A DNA stretch of 64,000 nt from Thermopolyspora sp040678635 (GCF_040678635.1 NZ_JBFATZ010000006.1:186001-250000), one strand, 5' to 3'; shown: positions 15,874 through 24,197, counted from the first letter of the stretch. Notes: generated by a model from the sequence alone, not told the origin. A program made the numbers and translations.

Positions 15874-17243
15874 GACAGGTACCCCCATCGACGACGACTG
15901 CGGACGCGGATGCCGGGGCGCGGGCCGAACAGGCCGCTGCGGCGCACCCGGATGCCGCCGCCGATACCGGACCTGCCCATCCCCATCCGGCTCAGGGCGT
16001 ACCGGCCGAGACCGAACAGGCCCCCGCCGCCGAAGCCCATCCGCCGGCTTCGCACGTGCAGCCCCGGGGCGATGCGGTGGCTGCCGCTGAGCATGTGCGG
16101 CCGTCGGCCCATGCCCATCCGGCTCAGGAACGAGCCGCCAAAGCCCGAGCCCGGATTACGCACATACAGCCCCGGCGCGATGTGGTGAGCACCACCGGAC
16201 ATGAACGACCGACGGCCCGTACCCATCCGGCCGAGAGCCGAGCGGCCCATGCCGCCGAAGCCCCTGCCAGGGTTCCGCACGTACAGCCCCGGCGCGATGT
16301 GGTGAGCACCGCCGGATATGAACGGCCCCCGGCGACCGCCCAGGCGGGCCCGGCTAGCCGCGCCTCCGATGCGGGCGCCCATGTGGGCGCGCCAGGGGGC
16401 CATCGTGCCGCGCCGGCGGGCCGCGCGCACGGCGCGCTCCCAGTCGGTCAGGCGGGCGTTGCGGCGTCGCCGCAGCAGTTCCAGCAGCGCCAGCCCGACC
16501 ACCACGGTGGTGATCATGCCGCCTCGGCGGGCCTTGGTACGCGTCTCCTCCGACTCGGCGGCCTCCACGGCCTTGTCCTTGATCCGGCGGGACTTGACCT
16601 TGGCGACCCGCCCGGTGCGCTTGGCCTTCTCCTCCATCGGGTGCAGCAGGTGCTGCGCCTGCGAGGCCGCGGAGGTGACCATGCCACGCGCGGTGCCCTT
16701 CGCCCGCGACTTAACGTCCGTCTTGGCGGCCAGCGCCGCCACGGTCTCGCCGAGCTCGTGACGGGTGTGCTCGATCTCCTCACGCAGGCTCTGGGTCGAG
16801 TCGCCTCGATAGTCGCGCCGATAGAGGTCGGCGCCGGGCCTTGTGGCCGGGGTGCCCGGGGTGGATTCGACGGTGCTGGGCACGGTGCCCGCCGAGGCTG
16901 CGACCGCGGATTCCGTTCCGGTGGTGGTCCCTGTGGTGGGTCCTGTGGTGGGTCCGGCCACCTCCTCGGTCCTCGTCTCCGGCGTTGTCCCGGTCGCAGG
17001 CCCGGTTGTGGCCCTGGTCGCAGGTTCGGCCGTTGTCCCGGTTGTGCTTCCGGTCGCGGTCCCGGTGGTCGTGCCTGTGGCGGCGCCCGTGTGCGTGCGG
17101 GTCTCCTCGCCGATCCCGCCGGCGCGCTCCGCCGCGGTGCGGCCGGTGGTGTGCCCTGCGGTCCCCGCGGTGGTGGCCTGCTCCGTGGTGTCGGCAGGAA
17201 CGGCTCCCGCGCCGCGGCCGCCTGATGCTCCGCGCCTGGTCAT
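15870..17243 (-). CDS. DUF3618 protein with long Thr/Gly linker and C-terminal GGAHHIAPG repeats
   Basis: 457 aa. Residues 1-135 are low complexity, rich in Thr, Gly and Ala (TTGTATGSTTGTT-like). The DUF3618 motif follows (SLREEIEHTRHELGETVAAL), then a basic segment, one TM helix (MITTVVVGLALLELL) with RRRR after it, and a Gly/Arg/Met-rich tail with three copies of a 36-39-residue unit built around GGAHHIAPGLYVRNPG. Ordinary DUF3618 proteins are much shorter, so both ends are unusual. The ATG overlaps the holin-gene stop (ATGA). A tail rich in His, Arg and Gly might bind metal, polyphosphate or the cell wall; that is speculation. Confidence 0.75.
   Translation of the reverse strand: MTRRGASGGRGAGAVPADTTEQATTAGTAGHTTGRTAAERAGGIGEETRTHTGAATGTTTGTATGSTTGTTAEPATRATTGPATGTTPETRTEEVAGPTTGPTTGTTTGTESAVAASAGTVPSTVESTPGTPATRPGADLYRRDYRGDSTQSLREEIEHTRHELGETVAALAAKTDVKSRAKGTARGMVTSAASQAQHLLHPMEEKAKRTGRVAKVKSRRIKDKAVEAAESEETRTKARRGGMITTVVVGLALLELLRRRRNARLTDWERAVRAARRRGTMAPWRAHMGARIGGAASRARLGGRRGPFISGGAHHIAPGLYVRNPGRGFGGMGRSALGRMGTGRRSFMSGGAHHIAPGLYVRNPGSGFGGSFLSRMGMGRRPHMLSGSHRIAPGLHVRSRRMGFGGGGLFGLGRYALSRMGMGRSGIGGGIRVRRSGLFGPRPGIRVRSRRRWGYLS
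16036..16330. repeat. Three in-frame repeats in the DUF3618 gene
   Basis: Three units with equivalent points at about 16060, 16168 and 16285 (spacings 108 and 117 bp, both multiples of three). They encode SGSHRIAPGLHVRS, SGGAHHIAPGLYVRNPG and the same again. The two right-hand copies are very similar at DNA level, so one duplication is recent. Confidence 0.85.
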
Positions 17244-17677
17244 CGGTGCGCCCTTTCCTTGATCTCCTGAATGTCCTGCCTGGTGCTGTCCAGGGCCTGG
17301 GTGGGCACGAGCGGCCCCGCCTGGTTCACCCGCTTGCGGCCCGCCGCCGCCATCGCCCCGGCGACCACCAGCAGAACCACGCCCACGATGAGCGCCGCGA
17401 GCCACACCGGCATGGCCAGCGAGAGCGCGGCGATCACGCAGGCGACCAGGGCCGCCGCGCCCAGCAGTGCGACCGCCCCGGCGCCGCCGAACAGACCGGC
17501 GCCGACGCCCGCCTGTTTGCCCTTGCCCTTCATCTCGGCCGCGGCCAGCCGCAGCTCGGCGCGTACCAGTCCGCTGATCTGTTCCGAGGCCTGTTTGACC
17601 AGGTCGCCGACGCCCTGCTCGGAGGCCCGCGGCGTCGTCTCCGCCCGGCCATCCAAGGCCGGCCGTGTCGTCGTCAT
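17240..17677 (-). CDS. Actinobacterial Holin-X family membrane protein
   Basis: 145 aa. An amphipathic N-terminal region (GVGDLVKQASEQISGLVRAELRLAAAEM) is followed by two TM helices (GAVALLGAAALVACVIAALSLA and VWLAALIVGVVLLVVAGAMAA) and a charged tail. This is the phage_holin_3_6/Holin-X pattern, a chromosomal actinobacterial family not tied to prophage here. ATG at 17677 has GGAAGGGGA upstream. First gene of the leftward envelope operon; a candidate ECF-type promoter lies about 85 bp upstream. Confidence 0.8.
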   Translation of the reverse strand: MTTTRPALDGRAETTPRASEQGVGDLVKQASEQISGLVRAELRLAAAEMKGKGKQAGVGAGLFGGAGAVALLGAAALVACVIAALSLAMPVWLAALIVGVVLLVVAGAMAAAGRKRVNQAGPLVPTQALDSTRQDIQEIKERAHR

Positions 17678-17762
17678 CGCCGTTCATCCCCTTCCACGGG
17701 CTCGCCGTTGTCTTCTCTTCCGCTCACCCGGGGCGGGGGGCGTCCTTGCGTCGCCACGCCCG

Positions 17763-17789
17763 CACGCCGCGTGAATCGTTTACCGTTCC
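17763..17789 (-). promoter_or_regulatory. Candidate ECF-type promoter for the envelope operon
   Basis: On the minus strand GGAAC (17789-17785) is followed after 18 bp by CGTG (17766-17763), resembling ECF sigma promoters (GGAAC...CGTN). It points at the holin/DUF3618/DUF4235/YihY operon. The same GGAAC element precedes the divergent ECF sigma gene. Confidence 0.4.
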
Positions 17790-17858
17790 CCCAGCCACCG
17801 GCCTAAACGCGATGGGCGAGGTCCGCCGCCGCGCGGCGCGGGCCGGTACGACGCGGCC

Positions 17859-17918
17859 ATGACCTGCGTTGACATTCGATGACGTGCGACGACGTGCCAT
17901 GACGTGCGACGAGGCGGG
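17859..17918. repeat. Three 20-bp direct repeats upstream of the ECF sigma gene
   Basis: Units begin at 17859, 17879 and 17899, each starting ATGAC(C/G)TGCG; the last two share 14 identical bases (ATGACGTGCGACGA). The 20-bp period is close to two helical turns, suggesting an array of binding sites on one DNA face in the divergent region between the sigma gene and the envelope operon. Confidence 0.55.
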
Positions 17919-17973
17919 CGCAGGGGCGTGTCGTGGGAAACGCCGGCCGGTCGGCCGGGCCGCCTCGACCGAG

Positions 17974-17998
17974 GGAACGAAACCAGGGCAAATCAGTC
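17974..17998 (+). promoter_or_regulatory. Candidate autoregulated ECF promoter of the sigma gene
   Basis: GGAAC at 17974-17978 and GTC at 17996-17998, spaced by 17 bp, match the -35/-10 pattern of SigE-like ECF sigma factors. Transcription from here would give a leader of about 90 nt ahead of the sigma GTG start, consistent with positive autoregulation. Confidence 0.45.
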
Positions 17999-18093
17999 CG
18001 AAAAGTTCCGTGAAGGTACGCGAAAAGCGAAACGACCAGATGCGGGTTCGATGTCATGATTGCCACGTATGCCCGACCGGGAGGAGACGATCT

Positions 18094-18729
18094 GTGAGGT
18101 TGCCCCCGGACGACGACGTCATCGCCGCCCTGCGCGCCGGTGACGAGGCGATGTTCGCGGCGCTGCTCGACACCTGGTCGAGGGGAATGCTGCGGGTGGC
18201 CCGTACGTACGTGTCCACGCCCGAATCGGCCGAGGAGGTCGTGCAGGACACCTGGCTGGCCGTCATCGGCGCCATCGATTCCTTCGAGGGCCGCTCCTCG
18301 CTCAAGACGTGGATCTTCCGCATCCTGGTCAACACGGCCAGGAAACGCGGCGCCCGCGAGAGCCGTACGGTGCCGTGGAGCAGCGCCTTCGAACGGGACG
18401 GCGACCCGGACGGGGGGCGGGCGGCGTCGGCCCGCGCGTACGATGCCTTCGCCCCTTTCCTCGCCGGGCGGGCGACGGCCCGGGCCGCCCCCGAGGGGGA
18501 GGTGCTCGCCTCGGAGGTGCGCGAGCAGATCGCGCTGGCCCTGGCCGACCTGCCGGTCAGACAGCGCAGCGTGATCGTGCTCCGCGACGTCGAGGGATGT
18601 ACCTCCGAGGAGGTCTGCGACATTCTGGAGATAACGCCCGCCAACCAGCGGGTTCTGCTGCACCGGGCGCGCACGGCCGTGCGTGCCCGGCTGGAGGATT
18701 ATTTCGAGACTCAACACTCGGCTTTGTGA
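18094..18729 (+). CDS. ECF-type RNA polymerase sigma factor
   Basis: 211 aa. Region 2 is clear (MLRVARTYVSTPESAEEVVQ, then DTWLAVIGAIDSFEG and KTWIFRILVNTARKR), followed by a linker of about 60 residues and region 4 (LADLPVRQRSVIVLRDVEG, EVCDILEITPANQRVLLHRA). GTG at 18094 has GGAGGAG seven bases upstream; longer in-frame starts read through non-coding-looking sequence. The next gene is a zinc-finger anti-sigma factor. Candidate GGAAC promoters precede this gene and the divergent envelope operon, so the two may form one stress regulon. Confidence 0.9.
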   Translation: MRLPPDDDVIAALRAGDEAMFAALLDTWSRGMLRVARTYVSTPESAEEVVQDTWLAVIGAIDSFEGRSSLKTWIFRILVNTARKRGARESRTVPWSSAFERDGDPDGGRAASARAYDAFAPFLAGRATARAAPEGEVLASEVREQIALALADLPVRQRSVIVLRDVEGCTSEEVCDILEITPANQRVLLHRARTAVRARLEDYFETQHSAL

Positions 18730-18767
18730 AACGGTTAAGTCATGGCAGAGGCAAGGCGGTCGCGAAC

Positions 18768-19010
18768 GTGAAGCGGTTCAGTTGTGCCGAACTGGTCGAA
18801 CTCGTCACCGCCTACCTGGATGACGCCCTCGACGCCGCCGAGCGCAGGTGCTTCGACGACCACACCGCCCACTGCCCCTCCTGCTCCCGCCACGTCGCCC
18901 AGCACCGCGCCGTCATCGCCGCCCTCGGCGATCTCCCGCCGGAGAAGCCCCTCTCCCCCGCCGCCCGCGACCACCTCCTGGCCGCGTTCCGCCGATCCCA
19001 CCACCCCTGA
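18768..19010 (+). CDS. Zinc-finger anti-sigma factor (ZAS/zf-HC2 type)
   Basis: 80 aa. It carries the HxxxCxxC zinc motif (HTAHCPSC) after the conserved lead-in CAELVELVTAYLDDALDAAE. Such proteins bind and hold ECF sigma factors; some release them on thiol oxidation. There is no TM helix, so it is cytoplasmic, which favours redox sensing over direct envelope sensing. An alternative GTG start at 18726 overlaps the sigma stop (GTGA) and would add 14 residues; 18768 gives the usual short N-terminus. Confidence 0.85.
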   Translation: MKRFSCAELVELVTAYLDDALDAAERRCFDDHTAHCPSCSRHVAQHRAVIAALGDLPPEKPLSPAARDHLLAAFRRSHHP

Positions 19011-19106
19011 CCGGCCCGCCGCCGTTCATCTCGCGGGATCCGCGTAACGTTCCGGCGCCTGGCGGGTCTGTAGGTGCTGGAGGCGTGCAGGCGGAGAGGG
19101 GCGCGG

Positions 19107-20315
19107 ATGACGGGAGTGGCGGTCGGCGCCGAGGTCGTACGGGGGATTCGGGATGTGGAGGAGTTCGCCAGGGGGTGCTTCGCGCCGTACGCCGGGGACC
19201 GCGTCGGCGTCGAACTGGAGTTTCTCGTCTTCGATCGCGCGGATCCCGGGCGGCACGTTCCCATCGCGCGGATCCGGGACGCGCTCGTCGCGCCGCCGGG
19301 TGGCAGCCGGGTGACGTTCGAGCCGGGCGGGCAGGTGGAGCTGTCCGGCCCGGCGGCGCGGCTGCCGGAGGCGATCGCCGGGCTCGAAGCCGACGTGGCC
19401 GCGATCGGCGGCGCTCTCGCGGAGGCGGGACTGGTCCTCGGCGGGGTGGGGCTCGATCCGGTGCGGCCGCCGCGCCGGCAGTTGCGGACGCCCCGATATG
19501 AGGCGATGGCGCAGTTCCTGGATCCGGTCGCCGGGCCGCTGATGATGTGCTCGACCGCCTCGATACAGGTCAACGTCGATCTGGGCGGGCGTCCGGCGCG
19601 GCGATGGGAGCGGGCGCACGTGCTCGGGCCGGTGCTGATGGCGGCGTTCGCGAACTCGCCGCTGCGGCAGGGGCGGCCGTGCGGGTGGATGTCCGGACGC
19701 CAGGAGGTGTGGGAGAGGCTCGACCCCAGCCGCACCGCCCCGGTGCCCTCGCCGGCGTCGTCGTTCGCCGATCCGGGGCTCGACTGGGCGCGTTACCTGC
19801 TCGACGCGCGGGTGATGCTGCGGCGGGACGACGACGGAGGGTGCCGCCCGGTGCGCGACGGCTCGACGTTCCGCGACCGGCTCGCCGCGCCGGGGCCGCC
19901 GCCGACCGCCGCGGACCTCGCCTACCACGCGACCACGCTGTTCCCCCCGGTACGGCCGCGCGGCTGGCTGGAGATCCGCTACCTGGACGCCCAGCGGCTT
20001 GAGCACTGGCCGGTGTGCGTGGCGGTGACGCACGCCCTGGTGACCGACGACCGGGCCGCCGACGCCGCCATGGACGCCGCCGAGCCGTACCGGGACCTGT
20101 GGCGGGACGCGGCCCGCTGCGGCCTGGCCCATCCGGGGCTGCGGCGCGCCGCCGACGCCTGTTTCGCCGCCGCCCTCGGCGCGCTTCCCCGCCTTGGCGC
20201 GCCCGACGGCCTCCGCGCCCGGGTGGCCGCCTTCGCCGACCGTCACGTGAGCACGGGCCGGTCCCCGGCCGCCGATCTGCTGGACGCGGGCCGGTGGTCC
20301 TCGGACGGCGCATGA
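19107..20315 (+). CDS. egtA: Glutamate-cysteine ligase EgtA (ergothioneine biosynthesis)
   Basis: 402 aa, GCS2-like ligase fold (VGVELEFLVFD; MMCSTASIQVNVDL; GWLEIRYLDAQ). EgtA makes gamma-glutamylcysteine, the sulfur donor used by EgtB. ATG at 19107 has GGAGAGGGG upstream. Identity is secured by the following egtB, egtC and egtD genes in the standard order; egtB starts 26 bp after its stop, or overlaps it if the alternative start is used. Confidence 0.9.
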   Translation: MTGVAVGAEVVRGIRDVEEFARGCFAPYAGDRVGVELEFLVFDRADPGRHVPIARIRDALVAPPGGSRVTFEPGGQVELSGPAARLPEAIAGLEADVAAIGGALAEAGLVLGGVGLDPVRPPRRQLRTPRYEAMAQFLDPVAGPLMMCSTASIQVNVDLGGRPARRWERAHVLGPVLMAAFANSPLRQGRPCGWMSGRQEVWERLDPSRTAPVPSPASSFADPGLDWARYLLDARVMLRRDDDGGCRPVRDGSTFRDRLAAPGPPPTAADLAYHATTLFPPVRPRGWLEIRYLDAQRLEHWPVCVAVTHALVTDDRAADAAMDAAEPYRDLWRDAARCGLAHPGLRRAADACFAAALGALPRLGAPDGLRARVAAFADRHVSTGRSPAADLLDAGRWSSDGA

Positions 20316-20341
20316 CCTTCCCCGGCACGCAGGGAGATTTC

Positions 20342-21667
20342 ATGAACGATCGCAAGGAACTCATCGCGGCCGAGCTCATCGCGGTACGCGACCGGTCGCT
20401 GGCCTACACCGACGCCGACGACGACATGCTGGTGCGCCAGCATTCCCCGCTGATGTCGCCGCTGGTGTGGGACCTGGCGCACGTCGGCAACTACGAGGAG
20501 CTGTGGGTGCTGCGGGAGGCGGGCGGGATCACGCCGCTGCGGCCGGAGATCGACGAGATGTACGACGCGTTCAAGACGCCGCGCCGGGACCGGCCGACGC
20601 TGCCGCTGCTGCGGCCGGACGAGGCCCGCCGGTACATCTCGGGCGTGCGGGGGCGCGCGCTCGACGTGCTGGACAAGATCGACCTGGAGTCGCCGGATCC
20701 CCTGCACCGGGACGGTTTCGTGTTCGGCCTGGTGATCCAGCACGAGCATCAGCACGACGAGACGATGCTGGCGACGCTGCAGCTGTCCGGCGAGCCGGGG
20801 CTGGTGCGCGACGGCGCGCTGCCGCCGGGGCGCTCCGGCGGGCCGCGCGAGGTGTTCGTGCCGGCCGGGCCGTTCCGGATGGGCACCGACACGCTGCCGT
20901 GGGCGTACGACAACGAGCGGCGGGCGCACACCGTGGACCTTCCGGCGTACTGGATCGACCGGTTCCCCGTCGGCAACCGCGACTACATGGCGTTCATCGA
21001 GGCGGGCGGGTACGACGACCCGCGCTGGTGGACTGCGGAGGGGTGGGCGTGGCGGCGGGAGCACGACGCCACGGCCCCGCTGTTCTGGGTGCGGGACGGG
21101 GACACCTGGTGGCGCACCCGGTTCGGCCGGACCGAGCCGGTCCCGCCGGACGAGCCGGTGCAGCACGTGTGCTGGTACGAGGCCGACGCATACGCCCGCT
21201 GGGCGGGGCGGCGGCTGCCCACGGAGGCCGAGTGGGAGAAGGCGTGCGGCTGGGATCCGTCGGCGGGCCGGTCGCGCCGCTACCCGTGGGGCGACGAGGC
21301 GCCCACCCCGGAGCGGGCGAATCTGGGGCACCGGGCCGCGCGTCCGGCGCCGCTGGGGGCCTATCCGGCGGGGGCGAGCGCGTACGGGGCCGAGCAGATG
21401 GTCGGCGACGTGTGGGAGTGGACCTCGTCGTGGTTCCTGCCCTACCCGGGGTTCCGCAGCTTCCCCTATCCCGAGTACAGCGAGGTGTTCTTCGGGGAGC
21501 GGTTCCGCGTGCTGCGCGGCGGCTCGTGGGCGGCCGACCCGGCCGCGGTGCGCACCACGTTCCGCAACTGGGACTTCCCGATCCGGCGGCAGATCTTCTC
21601 CGGCTTCCGCTGCGCCCGTACGGCGACGCCCGAGGAGGCGGCCGCGGGCGGGCGGGGGCGGGCCTAG
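20342..21667 (+). CDS. egtB: Ergothioneine sulfoxide synthase EgtB
   Basis: 441 aa. The DinB-like N-terminal half supplies the non-haem iron ligands: His47 in DLAHVGNYEE and His134/His138 in HEHQHDE. The C-terminal half is the formylglycine-generating-enzyme/sulfatase-modifying fold (RRLPTEAEWEKA; GDVWEWTSSWF; FRVLRGGSWA; FSGFRCAR). It uses O2 to join gamma-glutamylcysteine to hercynine. ATG at 20342 has AGGGAGA five bases upstream; an ATG at 20312 overlapping the egtA stop (ATGA) is an alternative. Confidence 0.95.
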   Translation: MNDRKELIAAELIAVRDRSLAYTDADDDMLVRQHSPLMSPLVWDLAHVGNYEELWVLREAGGITPLRPEIDEMYDAFKTPRRDRPTLPLLRPDEARRYISGVRGRALDVLDKIDLESPDPLHRDGFVFGLVIQHEHQHDETMLATLQLSGEPGLVRDGALPPGRSGGPREVFVPAGPFRMGTDTLPWAYDNERRAHTVDLPAYWIDRFPVGNRDYMAFIEAGGYDDPRWWTAEGWAWRREHDATAPLFWVRDGDTWWRTRFGRTEPVPPDEPVQHVCWYEADAYARWAGRRLPTEAEWEKACGWDPSAGRSRRYPWGDEAPTPERANLGHRAARPAPLGAYPAGASAYGAEQMVGDVWEWTSSWFLPYPGFRSFPYPEYSEVFFGERFRVLRGGSWAADPAAVRTTFRNWDFPIRRQIFSGFRCARTATPEEAAAGGRGRA

Positions 21668-22372
21668 ATGTGCCGCCACGCCGCCTGGCTCGGGCCCGTC
21701 CGCAGCCTCGCCTCGCTGATCGACGAGCCCGAGTACGGCCTGCTGCGCCAGTCGTACGCGCCCCGGAGGCAGCGGTACGGCACGGTCAACGCCGACGGGT
21801 TCGGCATGGGCTGGTACGACCCGGGCCTCGCCGAGCCGGTCCGCTACCGCCGTGCCGTGCCGATCTGGGCGGACGCGAACCTGCCCGGCCTGGCGCGGGC
21901 CGCGCGGTCGCACTGCCTGCTGGCCGCCGTGCGGTCGGCCACCGTCGGCATGCCGGTGGAGGAGACCGCGACCGCGCCGTTCGCCTCCGGCGGGGTGCTG
22001 CTCAGCCACAACGGGCGGGCCGCCCGGGAGGCGGTGCGGCCGCTCGCCGACGACGCGGAGAGCACCTGCGACTCGGCGTGGCTCGCCGCCGCCGTGTTCG
22101 CCCGCGCCGGCTCGGGGACGCCGCTCGCCGAGAGCCTCGCCGAGGTCGTCATGCTGGCCGCGGGCAAGGATCCCGAGGCCCGGCTCAACCTGCTCGCCTG
22201 CGACGGTGCGTCAATCGCGGCCACGGTGTGGGGGGACTCGTTCTTCCTGCACCTGGGCGAGGGGGTGCTGGCGGCGAGCGAGCCGCTCGACGACCGGCCG
22301 GGGTGGCGGGCCGTACCGGATCGGAGCGTGGTGACGGCCACGACCGACGGGGTGCGCGTCGAGGCCCTGTGA
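21668..22372 (+). CDS. egtC: Gamma-glutamyl hercynylcysteine sulfoxide hydrolase EgtC
   Basis: 234 aa class II glutamine-amidotransferase fold. Cys2 (MCRHAAWLG) becomes the N-terminal nucleophile; ADGFGMGWY and LLSHNGRA are family signatures. It removes glutamate from the EgtB product. The ATG directly abuts the egtB stop codon, so translation is coupled. Confidence 0.93.
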   Translation: MCRHAAWLGPVRSLASLIDEPEYGLLRQSYAPRRQRYGTVNADGFGMGWYDPGLAEPVRYRRAVPIWADANLPGLARAARSHCLLAAVRSATVGMPVEETATAPFASGGVLLSHNGRAAREAVRPLADDAESTCDSAWLAAAVFARAGSGTPLAESLAEVVMLAAGKDPEARLNLLACDGASIAATVWGDSFFLHLGEGVLAASEPLDDRPGWRAVPDRSVVTATTDGVRVEAL

Positions 22373-22440
22373 GGCGGGCCCTGGTGGGCCGTGCGCCCCG
22401 GACCGATCACATTCATCGACCCTTCGGCACAGGAGGATTC

Positions 22441-23421
22441 GTGCCCGTCAGCCAGTCGACCGTGCAATTGATCAATCATCTGGACCGCGACTACCTGCGG
22501 CAGGCGCTCGAACGCGACGTGCGCGCCGGTCTGGAGGCGGTGCCCAAGCAGCTGCCGCCCAAGTGGTTCTACGACGCCACGGGCAGCGAGCTGTTCTCGC
22601 GGATCACCCGGCTGCCCGAGTACTACCCGACCCGCCGCGAGCTGGCCATCCTGCGGGAGCACGCCGGCGACATCGTGGCGCGCGGCGGCGCGGACACGCT
22701 GGTCGAGCTGGGCTCGGGGACCAGCGAGAAGACCGTGCTGCTGCTGGACGCGCTGGCCGGCGCCGGGAGGCTGCGCGCCTACATGCCGGTGGACGTCGAC
22801 GCGGTCACGCTGCGGGAGGCCGCGGGGCGGCTCGCGGCCCGCTATCCCGGGCTCGCCGTACGGGCGGTGTGCGCCGACTTCGAGCACCACCTGGCGCTGC
22901 TGCCCCGGACCGGCCGCCGGATGGTCGCCTTCCTCGGCGGCACCATCGGCAATCTCGGGCCGGACGCCCGCGCGGTGTTCCTCAAGGACCTGCGCGACAC
23001 GCTGAACCCGGGCGACACGCTGCTGCTCGGCGCCGACCTGGTCAAGGACGTCGGACGGCTGGTCGCCGCCTACGACGACGAAGCCGGGGTGACCGCGGCC
23101 TTCAACCGGAACGTGCTGCACGTCATCAACCGCGAACTCGACGCCGGGTTCGACCCCGCCGCGTTCGACCACGTCGCCCTGTACGACGAGGTCAACGACT
23201 GGATCGAGATGCGCCTGCGCGCCCGCCGCGCGATGCGCGTCCACGTGGCCGCCCTCGGGCTGACCGCCACGTTCGCCGCCGGGGAGGAGATGCGCACGGA
23301 GATCAGCGCCAAGTTCCGCCCGGCGGGCCTGAGCCGCGAGCTCACCGCCGCGGGCTTCGCCGTGCGCCGGTGGTATCTCGACCCCACCGGCGACTTCAGC
23401 CTCGTTCTCGCCGAGGCGTGA
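22441..23421 (+). CDS. egtD: Histidine N-alpha-methyltransferase EgtD
   Basis: 326 aa SAM-dependent methyltransferase that trimethylates histidine to hercynine. Signatures: PPKWFYDATGSELFSRITRL, ELGSGTSEKT (SAM site), FLGGTIGNLGP, and the histidine-pocket region ending in KFRPAGLSRELTAAGF. GTG at 22441 has AGGAGG seven bases upstream. Last gene of egtABCD; the lyase gene egtE is not adjacent and a hairpin follows directly. Confidence 0.95.
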   Translation: MPVSQSTVQLINHLDRDYLRQALERDVRAGLEAVPKQLPPKWFYDATGSELFSRITRLPEYYPTRRELAILREHAGDIVARGGADTLVELGSGTSEKTVLLLDALAGAGRLRAYMPVDVDAVTLREAAGRLAARYPGLAVRAVCADFEHHLALLPRTGRRMVAFLGGTIGNLGPDARAVFLKDLRDTLNPGDTLLLGADLVKDVGRLVAAYDDEAGVTAAFNRNVLHVINRELDAGFDPAAFDHVALYDEVNDWIEMRLRARRAMRVHVAALGLTATFAAGEEMRTEISAKFRPAGLSRELTAAGFAVRRWYLDPTGDFSLVLAEA

Positions 23422-23485
23422 CGACGGCGCGTGCGACGGCCCGCCCTGCCGTGGGGAACCGGGGCCGGGCCGTCACACGCCGTCG
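23422..23485. terminator. Long imperfect hairpin after egtD
   Basis: Outer arms CGACGGCG (23422-23429)/CGCCGTCG (23478-23485) and inner arms GACGGCCCG (23435-23443)/CGGGCCGTC (23466-23474) form a two-part stem directly after the egtD stop, a likely operon terminator. Confidence 0.75.
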
Positions 23486-23536
23486 CCGAACCCGCCGGCG
23501 ATCCCGTTCATGACGGGCGGGCGTCTCGGCACCCGG

Positions 23537-23800
23537 TCAGGTTCCTTCCCGTACGACCCCTTCCGCGCCGTTCGGCCGGGCGCGGTGGCGGCCGAGCAGC
23601 AGATAGGCGATCGGGCCGATGGGCTGCACGACGATGGCCAACCACCAAAAAAGCTTGCCGCCGCGGACGTCGCGGCGGGCGCGGAAGGACAGGTCCACGG
23701 CGGCGGCCGAGGTGAGCGCGAACTCGATCGCCACCAGGACGAGCAGCGAGCCGCGTTCGAACCGCGACAGATCGGCCCAGCGGGTGCGTTTGGCCTTCAT
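23537..23800 (-). CDS. PLDc_N domain small membrane protein
   Basis: 87 aa with two TM helices (LLVLVAIEFALTSAAAVDLS; LFWWLAIVVQPIGPIAYLLLG). The second helix with WWLAIVVQPIGPIAYLLLGR is the phospholipase D-nuclease N-terminal (PLDc_N) signature, a common small inner-membrane module without catalytic residues. ATG at 23800 has AAGGAGC upstream. Function unknown. Confidence 0.8.
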   Translation of the reverse strand: MKAKRTRWADLSRFERGSLLVLVAIEFALTSAAAVDLSFRARRDVRGGKLFWWLAIVVQPIGPIAYLLLGRHRARPNGAEGVVREGT

Positions 23801-23834
23801 GGTCGCTCCTTGGGCTAGGGTCGGGGGCCGGGAC

Positions 23835-24197
23835 TCACTTGCGGCGGAACGCTCCCGACTTCGCCGCCGCCCGCGTGACGGCGCGCGCGGTCAGCAGGGC
23901 CACGATGGCGACGATCTGCCCACCGATGATGATCTTGTTGACGTCGATGGCGGGACGCCAGCGCACCTTGCCGTCCTTGATGATGATCATGCCTGCGGGC
24001 GTGGCGCCGATCCCGAAGCCGCCTCCGGTGCCCTCGCCGGGCCGCTCGCCCTCCTGCTTGCCCGTGCCGCCACCGCCGCCACCGGCGACGCGGGCGGCGG
24101 GGATCACCGTGACGCCGTCGCGGGTGATCGGCTCGCCAAAGACCCGCTTGACCGTGACGGCGTCCTGCGCTTTGCCAAGCAACTCGATGGTGTCCAT
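23835..24197 (-). CDS. YtfJ/GerW-type protein
   Basis: 120 aa. The pattern fits the sporulation protein YtfJ (GerW) family: an N-terminal VFGEPITRDGVTVIPAARV, a glycine-rich middle (GGGGGGTG, GGGFGIG), then PAGMIIIKDGKVRWRPAID and a hydrophobic tail (IIIGGQIVAIVALL). Bacillus YtfJ/GerW is a germination-related protein; many actinobacterial relatives are uncharacterised. ATG at 24197 has GGAGGG upstream. Confidence 0.75.
   Translation of the reverse strand: MDTIELLGKAQDAVTVKRVFGEPITRDGVTVIPAARVAGGGGGGTGKQEGERPGEGTGGGFGIGATPAGMIIIKDGKVRWRPAIDVNKIIIGGQIVAIVALLTARAVTRAAAKSGAFRRK

Noticed and set aside
17240..17677. Prophage signal from the holin-like gene
   Set aside because: Holin-X proteins of this type are ordinary chromosomal genes in actinobacteria; no phage structural, lysis or integrase gene is nearby.
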